Shown: positions 41,546-50,778 of the stretch, piece by piece | How positions within the stretch are numbered: position 1 is the first letter of the stretch | Layout: every line of letters begins with the position of its first letter | The notes under the pieces: model-generated | Database searches by the model: none | What the model was told of the DNA's origin: nothing | Seen by the model: only the letters and a program-made list of their open reading frames with translations | Program-made: the position numbers and the translations under genes | Source: a bacterium | GTDB lineage: Bacteria > Desulfobacterota > JAPLJL01 | Length of the DNA: 64,000 bases | Direction of reading: 5' to 3' | NCBI GenBank assembly: GCA_028713675.1 | Contig: JAQTNV010000004.1 | Location: 45,634 to 109,633 of the forward strand

Positions 41546-43504
41546 ATGATAAAAAGAATCAGGCAGTTGACCCAGGCTCTGGTGGTTTGCTTTATTATTG
41601 GCGCGCTGGGATGCAGCACCGGGGCTACCCCCTCCGTGACCATATCAATTCCGCTCGATCCCCAGCAGACGACCATCACCGGCCTTAAGGGCCAGGTCAG
41701 GATTTCCGGGATGTCCGGAACCTTTCCTATGACCATCAGCGGCTCGAATGCTTCCGCGAGCATCCCCGAAGTCCCGGGAGGGTCCAGAACCTTCACCATC
41801 ACGTTTTTTATCGGTCCCGCGTCCGATCCCGTGATCGTGGCAGAGATTACACTTACCAAGAATGTGAGCGCGGACATCAATCTCCAGATAACCTACGCCG
41901 CCACCGATTTTGACTATGATTTTGATGACGATGCCGATGGCTATACGAATTATGAAGAGATAATCGCCGGGTCTGATCCAGAGGATTATTCGAGTTATCC
42001 TACCGGCGGGGGATCGGGTACCCCGTCCGCGCCGACCGGCCTGACGGCCACCCAGGTCGCCGGACCGGCGGTCAACCTGACTTGGACCGACAATTCGACC
42101 GATGAGGACGGATTCAAATTGGAATGGAGTGCCGATGGAGTGAGCTGGTATTCGCTGACCAGCTTAGGCGCAAACGTTGCTCAATATACAGATTCATCAG
42201 GTGTCGTCGCCGGCAGCACTTATTATTACCGGGTTTACGCATATAACACATATGGGAACTCGGGTTACTCCAACTCTGCTTCCATTACCATTACCTCCGG
42301 CGGGGGAAGCGCCTGGACGGCCGGCTTCCTGGGCGCCGGCGGTTATCATTCCTGCGCGGTGACCAGCGACGGGGGGGTAAAGTGCTGGGGCTGCAACGAT
42401 GCCGGGCGCCTGGGGAACGGCAGCTCCTCGGGTCCCCAAACCTGCAATGATGGAACCAATACCCTGGCCTGCAGCACGACCCCGGTGGATGTCTCCGGAC
42501 TTACCGGTGTTTCCAAGGTGGTCAGCGGCGGTTATCACTCCTGCGCCCTGACTACCGCGGGCGGAGTGAAGTGCTGGGGCAGCAACGTTTACGGCCAACT
42601 GGGCAACGGGAGCAGGACCGCGAGTTCGGTTCCGGTCAATGTGACCGGCCTGACCAGCGGGGTGGCGAATATCTCCGCGGGCAGTCATCACACCTGCGCG
42701 CTGATGACCGCGGGCGGGGTGAAGTGCTGGGGTGAAAACACATATGCAAAGCTGGGGAATGGAAGCGCGAGCGGGCCCCAGACTTGTAACGATGGAACCA
42801 ATGATATCGCCTGCAGCCAGACCCCGGTGAATGTCGTCGGGCTGTCGGGCACGGCCACCGCGGTTTCCGCCGGCCTGGACCATACTTGCGTGCTGATCTC
42901 CGGAGGGTCCATCCAGTGTTGGGGGCAGAATAACTGGGGCGAGCTGGGTAATGGGAGCACGACCGACAGTACTTACCCGGTGAACGTGACCGGGATCACC
43001 AGCGGGGCCACCCTGGTCTCCGCCAGCGCGGACGGGTATTTCACCTGCGCGGTGATCAGCGGCGGGGTGAAATGCTGGGGAGCTAACGATGAAAACCAGC
43101 TGGGTGTTTTCAACTCTCTCGGCCCGGAATATTGCAACGGGAGCGATCCCTGCAGCAAAACCCCGGCTGCCGTTTCCAGCCTGACCAGCGGGGTGACCAG
43201 CGTATCCACGGGAGCTTTGCATGCTTGCGCCCTCCTGACCGCGGGCGGGATGAAATGCTGGGGTTATAACAATGACGGCGAACTCGGGAACAATTCCACG
43301 ACGGGCAGCTATACCCCTGTATCTCCCAACGGTCTTTCCGCGGGGATTTCCCAAATTTCCGTCGGATTTTATTTCAGCTGCATCCGGTTAAGCACGGGCT
43401 CGCTGAAATGCTGGGGGAATAATTATTACGGCCAGGCCGGTGATGGGACCAGCGGGACCACGGCTCAGAAACTTATCCCGGTGGACGTGAAGATGACACA
43501 GTAA
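41546..43504 (+). CDS. lipoprotein with FnIII domain and seven-bladed RCC1 propeller
   Basis: 652 residues. The ATG at 41546 follows GGAGGCTCAA. Signal peptide and lipobox IGALGC. Residues about 120-150 hold an acidic DxDxDxD loop (DYDFDDDADGY) like a calcium site. A fibronectin type III domain (about 160-245) follows, then seven RCC1 repeats, counted from seven KCWG or QCWG motifs, each with a paired Cys upstream (for example HSCAVTSDGGVKCWG). Blades 1, 3 and 5 have an extra loop with two more Cys (PQTCNDGTN...ACS). RCC1 propellers bind protein partners. It is probably displayed at the cell surface or periplasm with the CsgG/PEGA partner. Function unknown. Confidence 0.85.
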   Translation: MIKRIRQLTQALVVCFIIGALGCSTGATPSVTISIPLDPQQTTITGLKGQVRISGMSGTFPMTISGSNASASIPEVPGGSRTFTITFFIGPASDPVIVAEITLTKNVSADINLQITYAATDFDYDFDDDADGYTNYEEIIAGSDPEDYSSYPTGGGSGTPSAPTGLTATQVAGPAVNLTWTDNSTDEDGFKLEWSADGVSWYSLTSLGANVAQYTDSSGVVAGSTYYYRVYAYNTYGNSGYSNSASITITSGGGSAWTAGFLGAGGYHSCAVTSDGGVKCWGCNDAGRLGNGSSSGPQTCNDGTNTLACSTTPVDVSGLTGVSKVVSGGYHSCALTTAGGVKCWGSNVYGQLGNGSRTASSVPVNVTGLTSGVANISAGSHHTCALMTAGGVKCWGENTYAKLGNGSASGPQTCNDGTNDIACSQTPVNVVGLSGTATAVSAGLDHTCVLISGGSIQCWGQNNWGELGNGSTTDSTYPVNVTGITSGATLVSASADGYFTCAVISGGVKCWGANDENQLGVFNSLGPEYCNGSDPCSKTPAAVSSLTSGVTSVSTGALHACALLTAGGMKCWGYNNDGELGNNSTTGSYTPVSPNGLSAGISQISVGFYFSCIRLSTGSLKCWGNNYYGQAGDGTSGTTAQKLIPVDVKMTQ

Positions 43505-43516
43505 TATTAAAAACAA

Positions 43517-43572
43517 GCAGTATGCAGTAGGCAGTAGGCAGAAAAAAAGAGATAGAAATAAAGAAAGAGGGT
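43517..43572. repeat. heptamer array after the RCC1 gene
   Basis: Eight units in strict period: GCAGTAT, GCAGTAG, GCAGTAG, GCAGAAA, AAAAGAG, ATAGAAA, TAAAGAA, AGAGGGT. Confidence 0.8.
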
Positions 43573-43634
43573 AGGATCATCGCTCATTGATAAACAGGGA
43601 TTGAGTAGGTTTTTCTTAACCGTAGGTTCGGCCA

Positions 43635-43671
43635 GGTCGCCCTTGCTTCCCAGGCAAGGGCGACCTTTTTT
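43635..43671 (+). terminator. intrinsic terminator after the CsgG/RCC1 operon
   Basis: Eleven-base-pair stem GGTCGCCCTTG / CAAGGGCGACC with a 9-base loop, followed by TTTTTT. Confidence 0.85.
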
Positions 43672-43750
43672 CTGAAAATTGAAGACGTCCGAGAATAAAA
43701 CTTGTTGAAAATTTACTGAAAATCATCCAAATTAATGGAGGAGGAATAAG

Positions 43751-44932
43751 ATGGAATTCGAGAAGATGAAGAGATTGCCGCCCTATGTGCTGGGGGTGAT
43801 TGACGGACTGAAGATAAAAGCCCGGAGGGACGGAGAGGATATCATCGACCTCGCGATGGGAAATCCCGATCTCCCGACCTCCCAGTTCGTAGTCGACAAG
43901 CTGAAGGAGGCGGCCGACATTCCCAAGAACCATCGCTATTCCGCTTCCCGGGGCATTCCCAATCTCCGGGCCGCGATCTGCGAGTGGTACCGGAAGCACT
44001 TTGACGTTTACCTCGATCCAGACAAGGAAGCGGTGGTTACGGTCGGCTCCAAGGAGGGTCTGACCCACATCGCCCTGGCTGTGCTTTCCCACGGGGACGC
44101 GGTCCTGGTTCCCAACCCCACCTATCCCATTCATTACTACTCCGCGGTGATCGCCGGCGCGGATGTCCGATCCATTCCTCTCACCGGGGACCGGGATTTC
44201 TTCGAGGAGCTCCAGCAGGCGACCCGCCTCTCCTGGCCCAAGCCCAAGCTCCTGGTGATTTCCTTCCCCAATAATCCCACCACCATGGTGGTGGACCTGA
44301 ATTTTTTCAACCGGGTCGTGGATTTCGCCCGGGAGAACGGGATCCTGGTGATCCACGACCTGTGCTACGCCGATATCTGCTTCGATGGCTACCGGGCCCC
44401 GAGCATCCTCCAGGTCCCCGGGGCCAAGGAACTGGCGGTCGAGTTTTTCACCCTTTCCAAGAGTTACTCGATGCCGGGCTGGAGGGTGGGTTTCTGCGTG
44501 GGGAATTCCGACCTGGTCAACGCCCTGACCCGGATCAAGAGCTACATCGATTACGGGGTCTTCGCGCCCATCCAGATCGCGGCCATCAAGGCCCTGAAAG
44601 AGGGGGACGCGATGGTCAGCGAAGCCACCGAAATCTACCGCCAGCGCCGGGACGTCCTGGTTCAGGGCCTGGGCCGGGTCGGCTGGCAGATCAAGCCCCC
44701 GCTCGGGACCATGTTTGTCTGGGCCCAGCTCCCGGAACCGTTTCGGGAGATGAAATCGGTGGAATTCACCAAGCTGCTGCTCAAGGAGGCCAAGGTGGCC
44801 GTGGCCCCGGGAGTCGGGTTCGGGGAATACGGGGAAGGTTACGTCCGGTTCGCCCTGGTGGAGAACGAACATCGGATCCGGCAGGCGGTGCGCGGGATCG
44901 GAAGGATAATGAAAAATAATGTCGAAGAATAA
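43751..44932 (+). CDS. alaC: aminotransferase, AlaC type (class I/II)
   Basis: A PLP-dependent aminotransferase of 393 residues. The PLP lysine is in [13 protein letters not shown], the Asn and Asp/Tyr contacts in FPNNPTT and [13 protein letters not shown], and Arg in VRFALV. The opening [21 protein letters not shown] matches AlaC (alanine:2-oxoglutarate) and related enzymes placed before hom in Desulfobacterota. Start ATG at 43751 after GGAGGAGGAATAAG. It overlaps hom by 14 bases, so both are translated together. Other amino donors are possible. Confidence 0.9.
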   Translation: MEFEKMKRLPPYVLGVIDGLKIKARRDGEDIIDLAMGNPDLPTSQFVVDKLKEAADIPKNHRYSASRGIPNLRAAICEWYRKHFDVYLDPDKEAVVTVGSKEGLTHIALAVLSHGDAVLVPNPTYPIHYYSAVIAGADVRSIPLTGDRDFFEELQQATRLSWPKPKLLVISFPNNPTTMVVDLNFFNRVVDFARENGILVIHDLCYADICFDGYRAPSILQVPGAKELAVEFFTLSKSYSMPGWRVGFCVGNSDLVNALTRIKSYIDYGVFAPIQIAAIKALKEGDAMVSEATEIYRQRRDVLVQGLGRVGWQIKPPLGTMFVWAQLPEPFREMKSVEFTKLLLKEAKVAVAPGVGFGEYGEGYVRFALVENEHRIRQAVRGIGRIMKNNVEE

Positions 44933-46238
44933 AGTCAAAATCGGGCTGATCGGATTCGGCACCATCGGGACCGGCGTGGTCAAGCTGATCCAGGGAAACG
45001 CCCGGGGCCTGAAAGCCCGGCTCAACGCCGACCTGGTCCTGGCCCGGATCGCCGATCTCGATCTCAAACGCAAAAGAGAGGTGAAGGTCAACCCGCAGAT
45101 CCTCACCACCCGGGTGGAGGACATCCTGGCCGACCCGGAAATTGACATCGTGGTGGAATTGATGGGCGGGGTTGAGCCGGCCCGCCGGTTTGTCCTGGAG
45201 GCCATCCGGAGGGGCAAGTCGGTGGTGACCGCGAATAAAGCCCTGCTGGCCACCGCGGGAGACGAGATCTTCCGCGCCGCCGAGAAAAACGGGGTCAGCG
45301 TTGGTTTCGAAGCCAGCGTGGGAGGGGGAATCCCGGTCATCCGGGCTCTCCGCGAGGCCTATGCCGGGGATAAGATCCGCTCCCTGCTGGGGATCATCAA
45401 CGGGACTTCCAATTATATCCTCTCGAAAATGACGGACGAGGGGAGCAGGTTTGAACACGTGCTTAAGCGGGCCCAGGAAAAGGGCTATGCGGAGGCGGAC
45501 CCGACCCTGGACGTGGAGGGGATTGACGCCGCGCACAAACTGGCGATCCTGATCACCCTGGCTTTCGGGGTGAGGATCAAGCTGAATCAGATATATACCG
45601 AGGGGATTACCAGGATCAGTCCCCTGGACGTGGAATTCGCCCGGGAATTCGGTTACCGGATCAAACTGCTGGCCATCGCCAAGGACCAGGGGCCAAAGGG
45701 GATAGAGGCCCGGGTGCATCCCACCCTGATTCGGGCGGACAGCCTGCTGGCCGACGTCAAGGATGTTTTCAACGCGATTTACGTGGTGGGGGAGGCCCTG
45801 GGCCCGAACCTGCTTTACGGCCGGGGCGCCGGGATGATGCCCACCGCCACCGCGGTTTTATCCGACCTGATCAGCATCGCCCGGCAGAAGCTCTCGGGGG
45901 TGAACACGGGGATCCCCGGACGGTCTTTGCCCGACACGCAGATTAAAGACGTCCGGGTCCGGGACATTAAGGAGATTCTCATGGGCTATTACCTGAGGTT
46001 TTCCGTGGTGGACCGCCCCGGGGTGCTTTCCCGGATTACCGGGGTGCTGGGCCGGCATAACATCAGTATCGCTTCGTTTCTCCAGAGAGGGAGAATGGCC
46101 GGCGCCAAGGTGCCGATCTTTCTCCTGACCCATGAAGCCCTGGAGAAAAACCTGAGAGCGGCGGTCGCGGTCATCGACCGGATGGACGTGGTCCGGGACC
46201 CCACCTGTTTTATCCGGATCGAAAAAAATCTGGAATAA
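44919..46238 (+). CDS. hom: homoserine dehydrogenase with ACT domain
   Basis: Reduces aspartate semialdehyde to homoserine for threonine, methionine and isoleucine. 439 residues: Rossmann start [18 protein letters not shown], catalytic region [12 protein letters not shown] and [16 protein letters not shown], and a carboxyl ACT domain (about 355-430, [22 protein letters not shown]) that usually senses threonine. Overlaps the aminotransferase end. Confidence 0.96.
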   Translation: MSKNKVKIGLIGFGTIGTGVVKLIQGNARGLKARLNADLVLARIADLDLKRKREVKVNPQILTTRVEDILADPEIDIVVELMGGVEPARRFVLEAIRRGKSVVTANKALLATAGDEIFRAAEKNGVSVGFEASVGGGIPVIRALREAYAGDKIRSLLGIINGTSNYILSKMTDEGSRFEHVLKRAQEKGYAEADPTLDVEGIDAAHKLAILITLAFGVRIKLNQIYTEGITRISPLDVEFAREFGYRIKLLAIAKDQGPKGIEARVHPTLIRADSLLADVKDVFNAIYVVGEALGPNLLYGRGAGMMPTATAVLSDLISIARQKLSGVNTGIPGRSLPDTQIKDVRVRDIKEILMGYYLRFSVVDRPGVLSRITGVLGRHNISIASFLQRGRMAGAKVPIFLLTHEALEKNLRAAVAVIDRMDVVRDPTCFIRIEKNLE

Positions 46239-46324
46239 AGATCGATTGCCGGTGGCAAGGGTCAGGTGGCCGAATTACAGGAAAAAAATAGTGGTTGGGT
46301 GGTTAGGTAGCCGGAAAAGTCAGG

Positions 46325-46349
46325 GGCGGCTTCCCTCCGCCGCCTTTTT
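46325..46349 (+). terminator. terminator after hom
   Basis: GGCGGC / GCCGCC with an 8-base loop followed by TTTTT. Confidence 0.65.
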
Positions 46350-46461
46350 ACGCGGATAGGATTTCTTTAATAAAGCTCCTTTTATAATAATTCAACGCGT
46401 TTTTCCTAATCCCGGCATTATGATATTGAATTGACTGATTTAAATCGGTCATTATTTAAAG

Positions 46462-47712
46462 ATGAAATACCTGGTTTTACATGGTGACGGCATGGGAGAT
46501 TATGCCGTGAAAGAACTGGGCGGGCGGACACCGCTCCAGGCCGCCCGGACCCCGGCCATGAACTTCCTGGCGGAACGGGGAGTCCTGGGGATGGTCCGGA
46601 CCATTCCTCCCGGTTTTCCCCCGGGAAGCGACGTGGGCAGTCTTTCCCTGATGGGATATGATCCCCGAAAGTATTATACCGGCCGGTCACCCCTGGAGGC
46701 CGCGGCGCTAGGGGTGTTTCTTTCCCCGGGGGAAACCTCTTTCCGGACCAACCTGGTTTTTCTTTCCGGAAAGAAACCGGTCCCGGTTCTATCCGGGGAA
46801 AAATTCGATGATCTGATCATGGAGGATTTTTCCGCCGGGCACATCCCGTCCGAAGAGGGAAAAGACCTCATTCTGACCGTCAACCAGAAACTGGGGGAAT
46901 CCCGGATCCGCTTTTTCCCCGGCACCAGTTACCGGAATCTCCTGGTGGTCCAGGGGTCTTTCCCGGGCCTGGTCACCGTTCCTCCCCATGACATCACGGG
47001 AAAAAGGATCGGGGTTCATTTGCCCCGGGGGAACGGGAGCGAGTTGCTCGTGCCGATGATGGAAAAATCGCTGAAAATCCTGGCCGAACATCCGGTCAAC
47101 GTAAAGAGAAGGTCTCATGGCCAGACTCCCGCCAACTGCATCTGGATCTGGGGACAGGGAACCGCGCCCGCGCTTCCCGGTTTCCGGGAAAGATTCGGCT
47201 TGACCGGCGGGGTGATTTCCGCGGTGGACCTGGTGCGGGGGATCGCTCGCCTGGCAGGCTTAAAAACAGTCGTGGTGCCGGGAGCCACCGGTTATCTGGA
47301 TACCAACTACCGCGGAAAGCTGGAAGCGGCGCTGGGGATACTGGCAGAAGATAATTTTGCCTATATTCACGTGGAAGCTCCCGATGAGGCGGCCCATACC
47401 GGGAAACTGGAACTGAAAATCCAGGCGATTGAGGATTTCGACCGGGAAATCGTGAAAAAGGCCCTGGACGCCCTGGAAGGCTGGCAGGGGGCACCGAAGC
47501 TGCCGGGAGGGGAGCCGGTCAAGATCCTCCTGGTGATCGACCATCGGACCCCGCTGGTTTTGAAAACCCATTCGGAGGAACCGGTTCCTTTCGCGATGCT
47601 GCCGGGTGGAAAATCTTCGGGATCGGGATTACCTTATGATGAATCGGCCGCGGAGCGGTCCGGGATTATGATTGAAGACGGTTCAACTTTAATGGATTTC
47701 TTTTTACGATAG
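46462..47712 (+). CDS. apgM: 2,3-bisphosphoglycerate-independent phosphoglycerate mutase, archaeal type
   Basis: Interconverts 3- and 2-phosphoglycerate. 416 residues of the alkaline-phosphatase superfamily. Amino end LVLHGDGMGDY with the metal Asp, then SDVGSLSLMGYDP (the catalytic Ser region), YIHVEAPDEAAHTG and VIDHRTPLVLKTHSEEPVPF. The hom-apgM order is common in Desulfobacterota, where the gene is often mislabelled homoserine kinase. ATG at 46462, own upstream region after the hom terminator. Confidence 0.94.
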   Translation: MKYLVLHGDGMGDYAVKELGGRTPLQAARTPAMNFLAERGVLGMVRTIPPGFPPGSDVGSLSLMGYDPRKYYTGRSPLEAAALGVFLSPGETSFRTNLVFLSGKKPVPVLSGEKFDDLIMEDFSAGHIPSEEGKDLILTVNQKLGESRIRFFPGTSYRNLLVVQGSFPGLVTVPPHDITGKRIGVHLPRGNGSELLVPMMEKSLKILAEHPVNVKRRSHGQTPANCIWIWGQGTAPALPGFRERFGLTGGVISAVDLVRGIARLAGLKTVVVPGATGYLDTNYRGKLEAALGILAEDNFAYIHVEAPDEAAHTGKLELKIQAIEDFDREIVKKALDALEGWQGAPKLPGGEPVKILLVIDHRTPLVLKTHSEEPVPFAMLPGGKSSGSGLPYDESAAERSGIMIEDGSTLMDFFLR

Positions 47713-47787
47713 GTTTAAAAAGCGCCGGGGAACCGGCCGCAGATAGCAGGAAAAAAACCGGAAAGGCAAACAGAACCGGGGATAATC

Positions 47788-47991
47788 ATGGGCAAGGTGG
47801 TGATAAATATTGAACGATGCAAGGGCTGCGGTTTATGCCTCGAGGCCTGCCCCAAGAAATTTTTATCGATCGGGGATAAACGCAACCTGAATGGCTATTA
47901 TTACGTCCAGAGCCGGGGGGAGGGCGAATGCACCGGATGTTCGTCCTGCGCGGAGATGTGCCCCGATGTGGTGATTGAGGTGTGGAGGTAA
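47788..47991 (+). CDS. korD: 4Fe-4S ferredoxin subunit of 2-oxoacid:ferredoxin oxidoreductase (delta)
   Basis: 67 residues with two cluster motifs, CKGCGLCLEACP and CTGCSSCAEMCP, carrying two [4Fe-4S] clusters. Located just before korA, it passes electrons from the KorAB catalytic core to an external ferredoxin. ATG at 47788. Confidence 0.93.
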   Translation: MGKVVINIERCKGCGLCLEACPKKFLSIGDKRNLNGYYYVQSRGEGECTGCSSCAEMCPDVVIEVWR

Positions 47992-47996
47992 TAAGA

Positions 47997-48206
47997 GCAT
48001 AGGGCATAGAGCATAGAGCAGAGGGCAAATAGCCAAAAGCCAAGAACTAAAAGCAAAGCACAAAGAGCAAAGAGCAGAGGGTAAAAGCTCAAAGCTGAAA
48101 GCTCAAAGGATAAAGCGAAAAGCCGGAAGTCAGAAACAGGAAATTAAAAACCAGAAAACTAGAAACCAGAAACCAGAAACCAAAAACTAAAAACCAGAGA
48201 CCGGAT
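47997..48206. repeat. 210-base degenerate heptamer array between korD and korA
   Basis: About thirty consecutive 7-base units fill the gap from five bases after the korD stop to two bases before the korA ATG. The sequence theme drifts (GCATAGA, GCAGAGG, GCCAAAA, GCAAAGA, CTCAAAG, CGAAAAG, CCAGAAA, ACCAGAA) but the period does not slip by my reading. Nearly all units have A or G at positions 4-6. Confidence 0.85.
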
Positions 48207-48208
48207 TG

Positions 48209-49276
48209 ATGGCGGAAAACGAGGATAAAAAAATATTCACCCGGGGCAACGAGGCCCTGGCGATGGCGGCAATTGAAGCCGGATGCCGGTATTACTTCGG
48301 TTATCCGATCACGCCGCAGGGCGAAATCCCGGAATATCTCTCCCGGGAACTTCCCAAGGTCGGCGGGCGGTTTCTCCAGGCGGAAAGCGAGATCGCCTCG
48401 ATCAATATGCTGCTCGGGGCCGGGGCGCTGGGGGCGCGGGTCATGACTTCTTCGTCCGGCCCCGGGATTTCCCTGATGCAGGAAGGGATTTCCTACATGG
48501 CCGGGAGCGAGATCCCCGGCCTGATCGTGAACGTTTCCCGCTGCGGCCCGGGCCTCGGGGGAATTGCCCCATCCCAGGGTGATTATTTCCAGGCGACGCG
48601 CGGCGGCGGTCACGGAGATTACCGCACGCCGGTGCTGGCTCCCGGTTCTCCACAGGAAATGTACGACCTGGCCTTCCTGGCCTTTGACCTGGCCTTCAAA
48701 TACCGTACCCCGGTGATGATCCTGGCGGACGCCGTGATCGGGCAAATGAAGGAACAGGTTGTTCGCCGGGAGCCTTTGCCCCCGGCACCTCTCCCGGAAT
48801 GGGCACTGACCGGGGCTGACGGGAGGGCCTCCCGGCTCCTAAAGTCCCTTTTCCTGGCGGAGGGCGAACTCGAGAAACAGACCCTGAAACAGCTGGATAA
48901 ATATCATGAGATCGAACGCCGGGAGCCTCGCTGGGAGGAATTCATGACCGAAGACGCGGATTTTATCGTGATCGCTTTCGGCATTATCGCGCGGATTGCC
49001 AAGTCTTCCATCCGGATGGCGCGGAAGCAGGGGATCAAGGCCGGCCTGCTCCGGCCGATTACGCTCTACCCGTTCCCGGTGGAACCGATCCAGAAGCTCT
49101 CCGCCCGGGTGAAAAAAATCCTGGTGGTGGAACTGAACACCGGGCAGATGGTGGACGACGTCCGGTTGTCGGCCCGGCCCGGGACGGGGATCGAGCTTTA
49201 TTTCCGGTCCCCCGGGGCTGGATCCCTGCCGTCCCTGGAGGAGATCGCGGGCGAGATGGAAAGGAGATTCCGTTGA
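48209..49276 (+). CDS. korA: 2-oxoacid:ferredoxin oxidoreductase subunit alpha
   Basis: 355 residues. Pyrimidine-binding and domain II parts of the enzyme: RGNEALAMAAIEAGCRYYFGYPITPQGEIPEY, SEIASINMLLGAGALGARVMTSSSGPGISLM and the carboxyl YPFPVEPIQKLS. It oxidises 2-oxoglutarate or branched 2-oxoacids to acyl-CoA, with reversible CO2 fixation possible. The ATG at 48209 lies directly after the heptamer array; a ribosome site is hard to see (CAGAGACCGG). It overlaps korB by four bases. Confidence 0.94.
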   Translation: MAENEDKKIFTRGNEALAMAAIEAGCRYYFGYPITPQGEIPEYLSRELPKVGGRFLQAESEIASINMLLGAGALGARVMTSSSGPGISLMQEGISYMAGSEIPGLIVNVSRCGPGLGGIAPSQGDYFQATRGGGHGDYRTPVLAPGSPQEMYDLAFLAFDLAFKYRTPVMILADAVIGQMKEQVVRREPLPPAPLPEWALTGADGRASRLLKSLFLAEGELEKQTLKQLDKYHEIERREPRWEEFMTEDADFIVIAFGIIARIAKSSIRMARKQGIKAGLLRPITLYPFPVEPIQKLSARVKKILVVELNTGQMVDDVRLSARPGTGIELYFRSPGAGSLPSLEEIAGEMERRFR

Positions 49277-50025
49277 AACAGGTTTTCTCCCGGCCTCCCG
49301 AGCTGATCGATATCCCTTCCCACTTCTGCCCGGGATGCCATCACGGCCTGATCCACCGCCTGACGGCCGAGGCCCTGAACTTCTACGGCCTTCGGAAAAA
49401 AACCATCGCGGTATCCTCGGTCGGATGCAGCGTATTCCTCTACAATTACATCGATGTGGACACCGTGGAAGCCCCTCATGGCCGGGCCCCCGCGGTGGCC
49501 ACCGGGGTGCGGAGGGTTTTGCCGGACCGCTTTGTCTTCACCTACCAGGGGGACGGGGACCTGGCCGCGATCGGGATGTCGGAGATCATCCATTGCGCCA
49601 ACCGGGGAGAAAACATAACCGTAATCTTCGTCAACAATTCCATTTATGGAATGACGGGGGGGCAAATGGCGCCCACTACGCTTTTAGGAATGAAGACCGC
49701 GACCACCCCCTACGGGCGGAACTTCTCAAATGACGGTTACCCCATCCGGATGGCGGAGTTCCTGGCTCCCCTGGAGGGGGTGGCGTTCTCGGCCCGGGTC
49801 GCGGTTGACAAGATCGCCAACCTGCGCCGGGCCAAGAAAATCCTTTTCCAGGCTTTCCAGACCCAGATCCGCGGCCTGGGTTTTTCCTTCGTGGAATTCC
49901 TTTCGGCCTGCCCGACCAACTGGGGACTCTCCCCAGTGGAGGCGGCCCGGAAGGTCGAACAGGAGATGATTCCTTACTATCCGCTGGGGATTTTCAAGGA
50001 AAAGAAAGAAACAGATCATTTGTAA
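49273..50025 (+). CDS. korB: 2-oxoacid:ferredoxin oxidoreductase subunit beta
   Basis: 250 residues, the thiamine diphosphate-binding subunit. The TPP/Mg motif is GDGDLAAIGMSEIIHCANRG followed by NNSIYGMTGGQ, and CPGCHHGLIHR supplies the conserved amino-end Cys motif. TTG start at 49273 with AAAGGAGATTCC upstream, overlapping the korA stop. Confidence 0.95.
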   Translation: MKQVFSRPPELIDIPSHFCPGCHHGLIHRLTAEALNFYGLRKKTIAVSSVGCSVFLYNYIDVDTVEAPHGRAPAVATGVRRVLPDRFVFTYQGDGDLAAIGMSEIIHCANRGENITVIFVNNSIYGMTGGQMAPTTLLGMKTATTPYGRNFSNDGYPIRMAEFLAPLEGVAFSARVAVDKIANLRRAKKILFQAFQTQIRGLGFSFVEFLSACPTNWGLSPVEAARKVEQEMIPYYPLGIFKEKKETDHL

Positions 50026-50030
50026 AAAAT

Positions 50031-50066
50031 AGCGAGAAAAGCGAGAAAAGCGCGAAAGGCGAGAAA
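50031..50066. repeat. nonamer array between korB and korC
   Basis: Four units of nine: AGCGAGAAA, AGCGAGAAA, AGCGCGAAA, GGCGAGAAA, starting five bases after the korB stop. Confidence 0.85.
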
Positions 50067-50080
50067 AGTTAAAACAAATC

Positions 50081-50638
50081 GTGGATAATTTTTACACCGA
50101 CATAATATTTTCCGGTTCGGGGGGGCAGGGGGTGATGCTGATCGGCAACGCTCTTTCCCTGGCGGCCCTGGACCGGGGCTACCTGGTTACTTACATGCCT
50201 TCCTACGGGGTGGAGATGCGGGGCGGGGCGGCCAACTGCACCGTGGTGATCTCCACCGAGGCGATCGGTTCCCCCGTGATCGGTTTCCCGGAGATCCTGG
50301 TGGCTTTTAACCGGGATTCCTTCGAACGTTTCAAAAACCGGGTCAAACCGGGGGGCACGGTGATTGTCAACAGTACCCTGGTCCCGGATTACCGCGTCGA
50401 ACGGAAAGAAGTCAGGGTGCTGCCGGTGGCCCTGAACGCCCTGGCCCAAGAAATCGGGGATGAACGTTTGATGAATATCATGGGTCTGGGCGCCCTGGTG
50501 GAACTGATTGCCGTCGTGGGAACCGGGGATATTGAGAAGGTCTTTCCCAAGGTGCTGGGCCGGAATTTCGAAAAATACCGGGACCTTTACCTGAAAGCGC
50601 TGCGTGTGGGCGCCGAGGAAATAAAAAAGATTAAATAA
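50081..50638 (+). CDS. korC: 2-oxoacid:ferredoxin oxidoreductase subunit gamma
   Basis: 185 residues; the gamma-domain start DIIFSGSGGQGVMLIGNALSLAA and YGVEMRGGAANCTVVIS are diagnostic. Completes KorDABC. GTG start at 50081, without a clear ribosome site because the upstream bases are the nonamer array. Confidence 0.94.
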   Translation: MDNFYTDIIFSGSGGQGVMLIGNALSLAALDRGYLVTYMPSYGVEMRGGAANCTVVISTEAIGSPVIGFPEILVAFNRDSFERFKNRVKPGGTVIVNSTLVPDYRVERKEVRVLPVALNALAQEIGDERLMNIMGLGALVELIAVVGTGDIEKVFPKVLGRNFEKYRDLYLKALRVGAEEIKKIK

Positions 50639-50778
50639 AACAGCCGGTCGCAAGTGACCGGTAACAGAAGGAAAAATCCGGAACGCGGATAAAGAGAGGA
50701 AAGTCAAAAATCCCAAGCTCCAGTGACTCGAATTTAAATATTTTGATTTTACGTTTTGATTTTTAAGAAGGGGGAAAC

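Noticed and set aside
43616-45340. Long open frame (574 codons) on the minus strand over the aminotransferase gene
   Set aside because: Low-complexity composition rich in Asp, Gly, His and Pro, no family motif, and a shadow of clear plus-strand genes in GC-rich DNA. The same holds for minus 42197-43354 over the RCC1 gene and plus 8048-9214 over FadL copy 2.
46462-47712. Homoserine kinase
   Set aside because: The gene follows hom, but the sequence has alkaline-phosphatase superfamily metal motifs (GDGMGDY, DEAAHTG) and not the GHMP kinase motif.
47863-48092. Hydrophobic, membrane-protein-like open frames on the minus strand between korD and korA
   Set aside because: They are translations of the heptamer array; A/G-rich repeats always read as Leu/Phe/Cys/Ser on the other strand. 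No ribosome site or conserved domain.
47997-48206. CRISPR array
   Set aside because: Units are 7 bases with no spacers and no cas genes are near.
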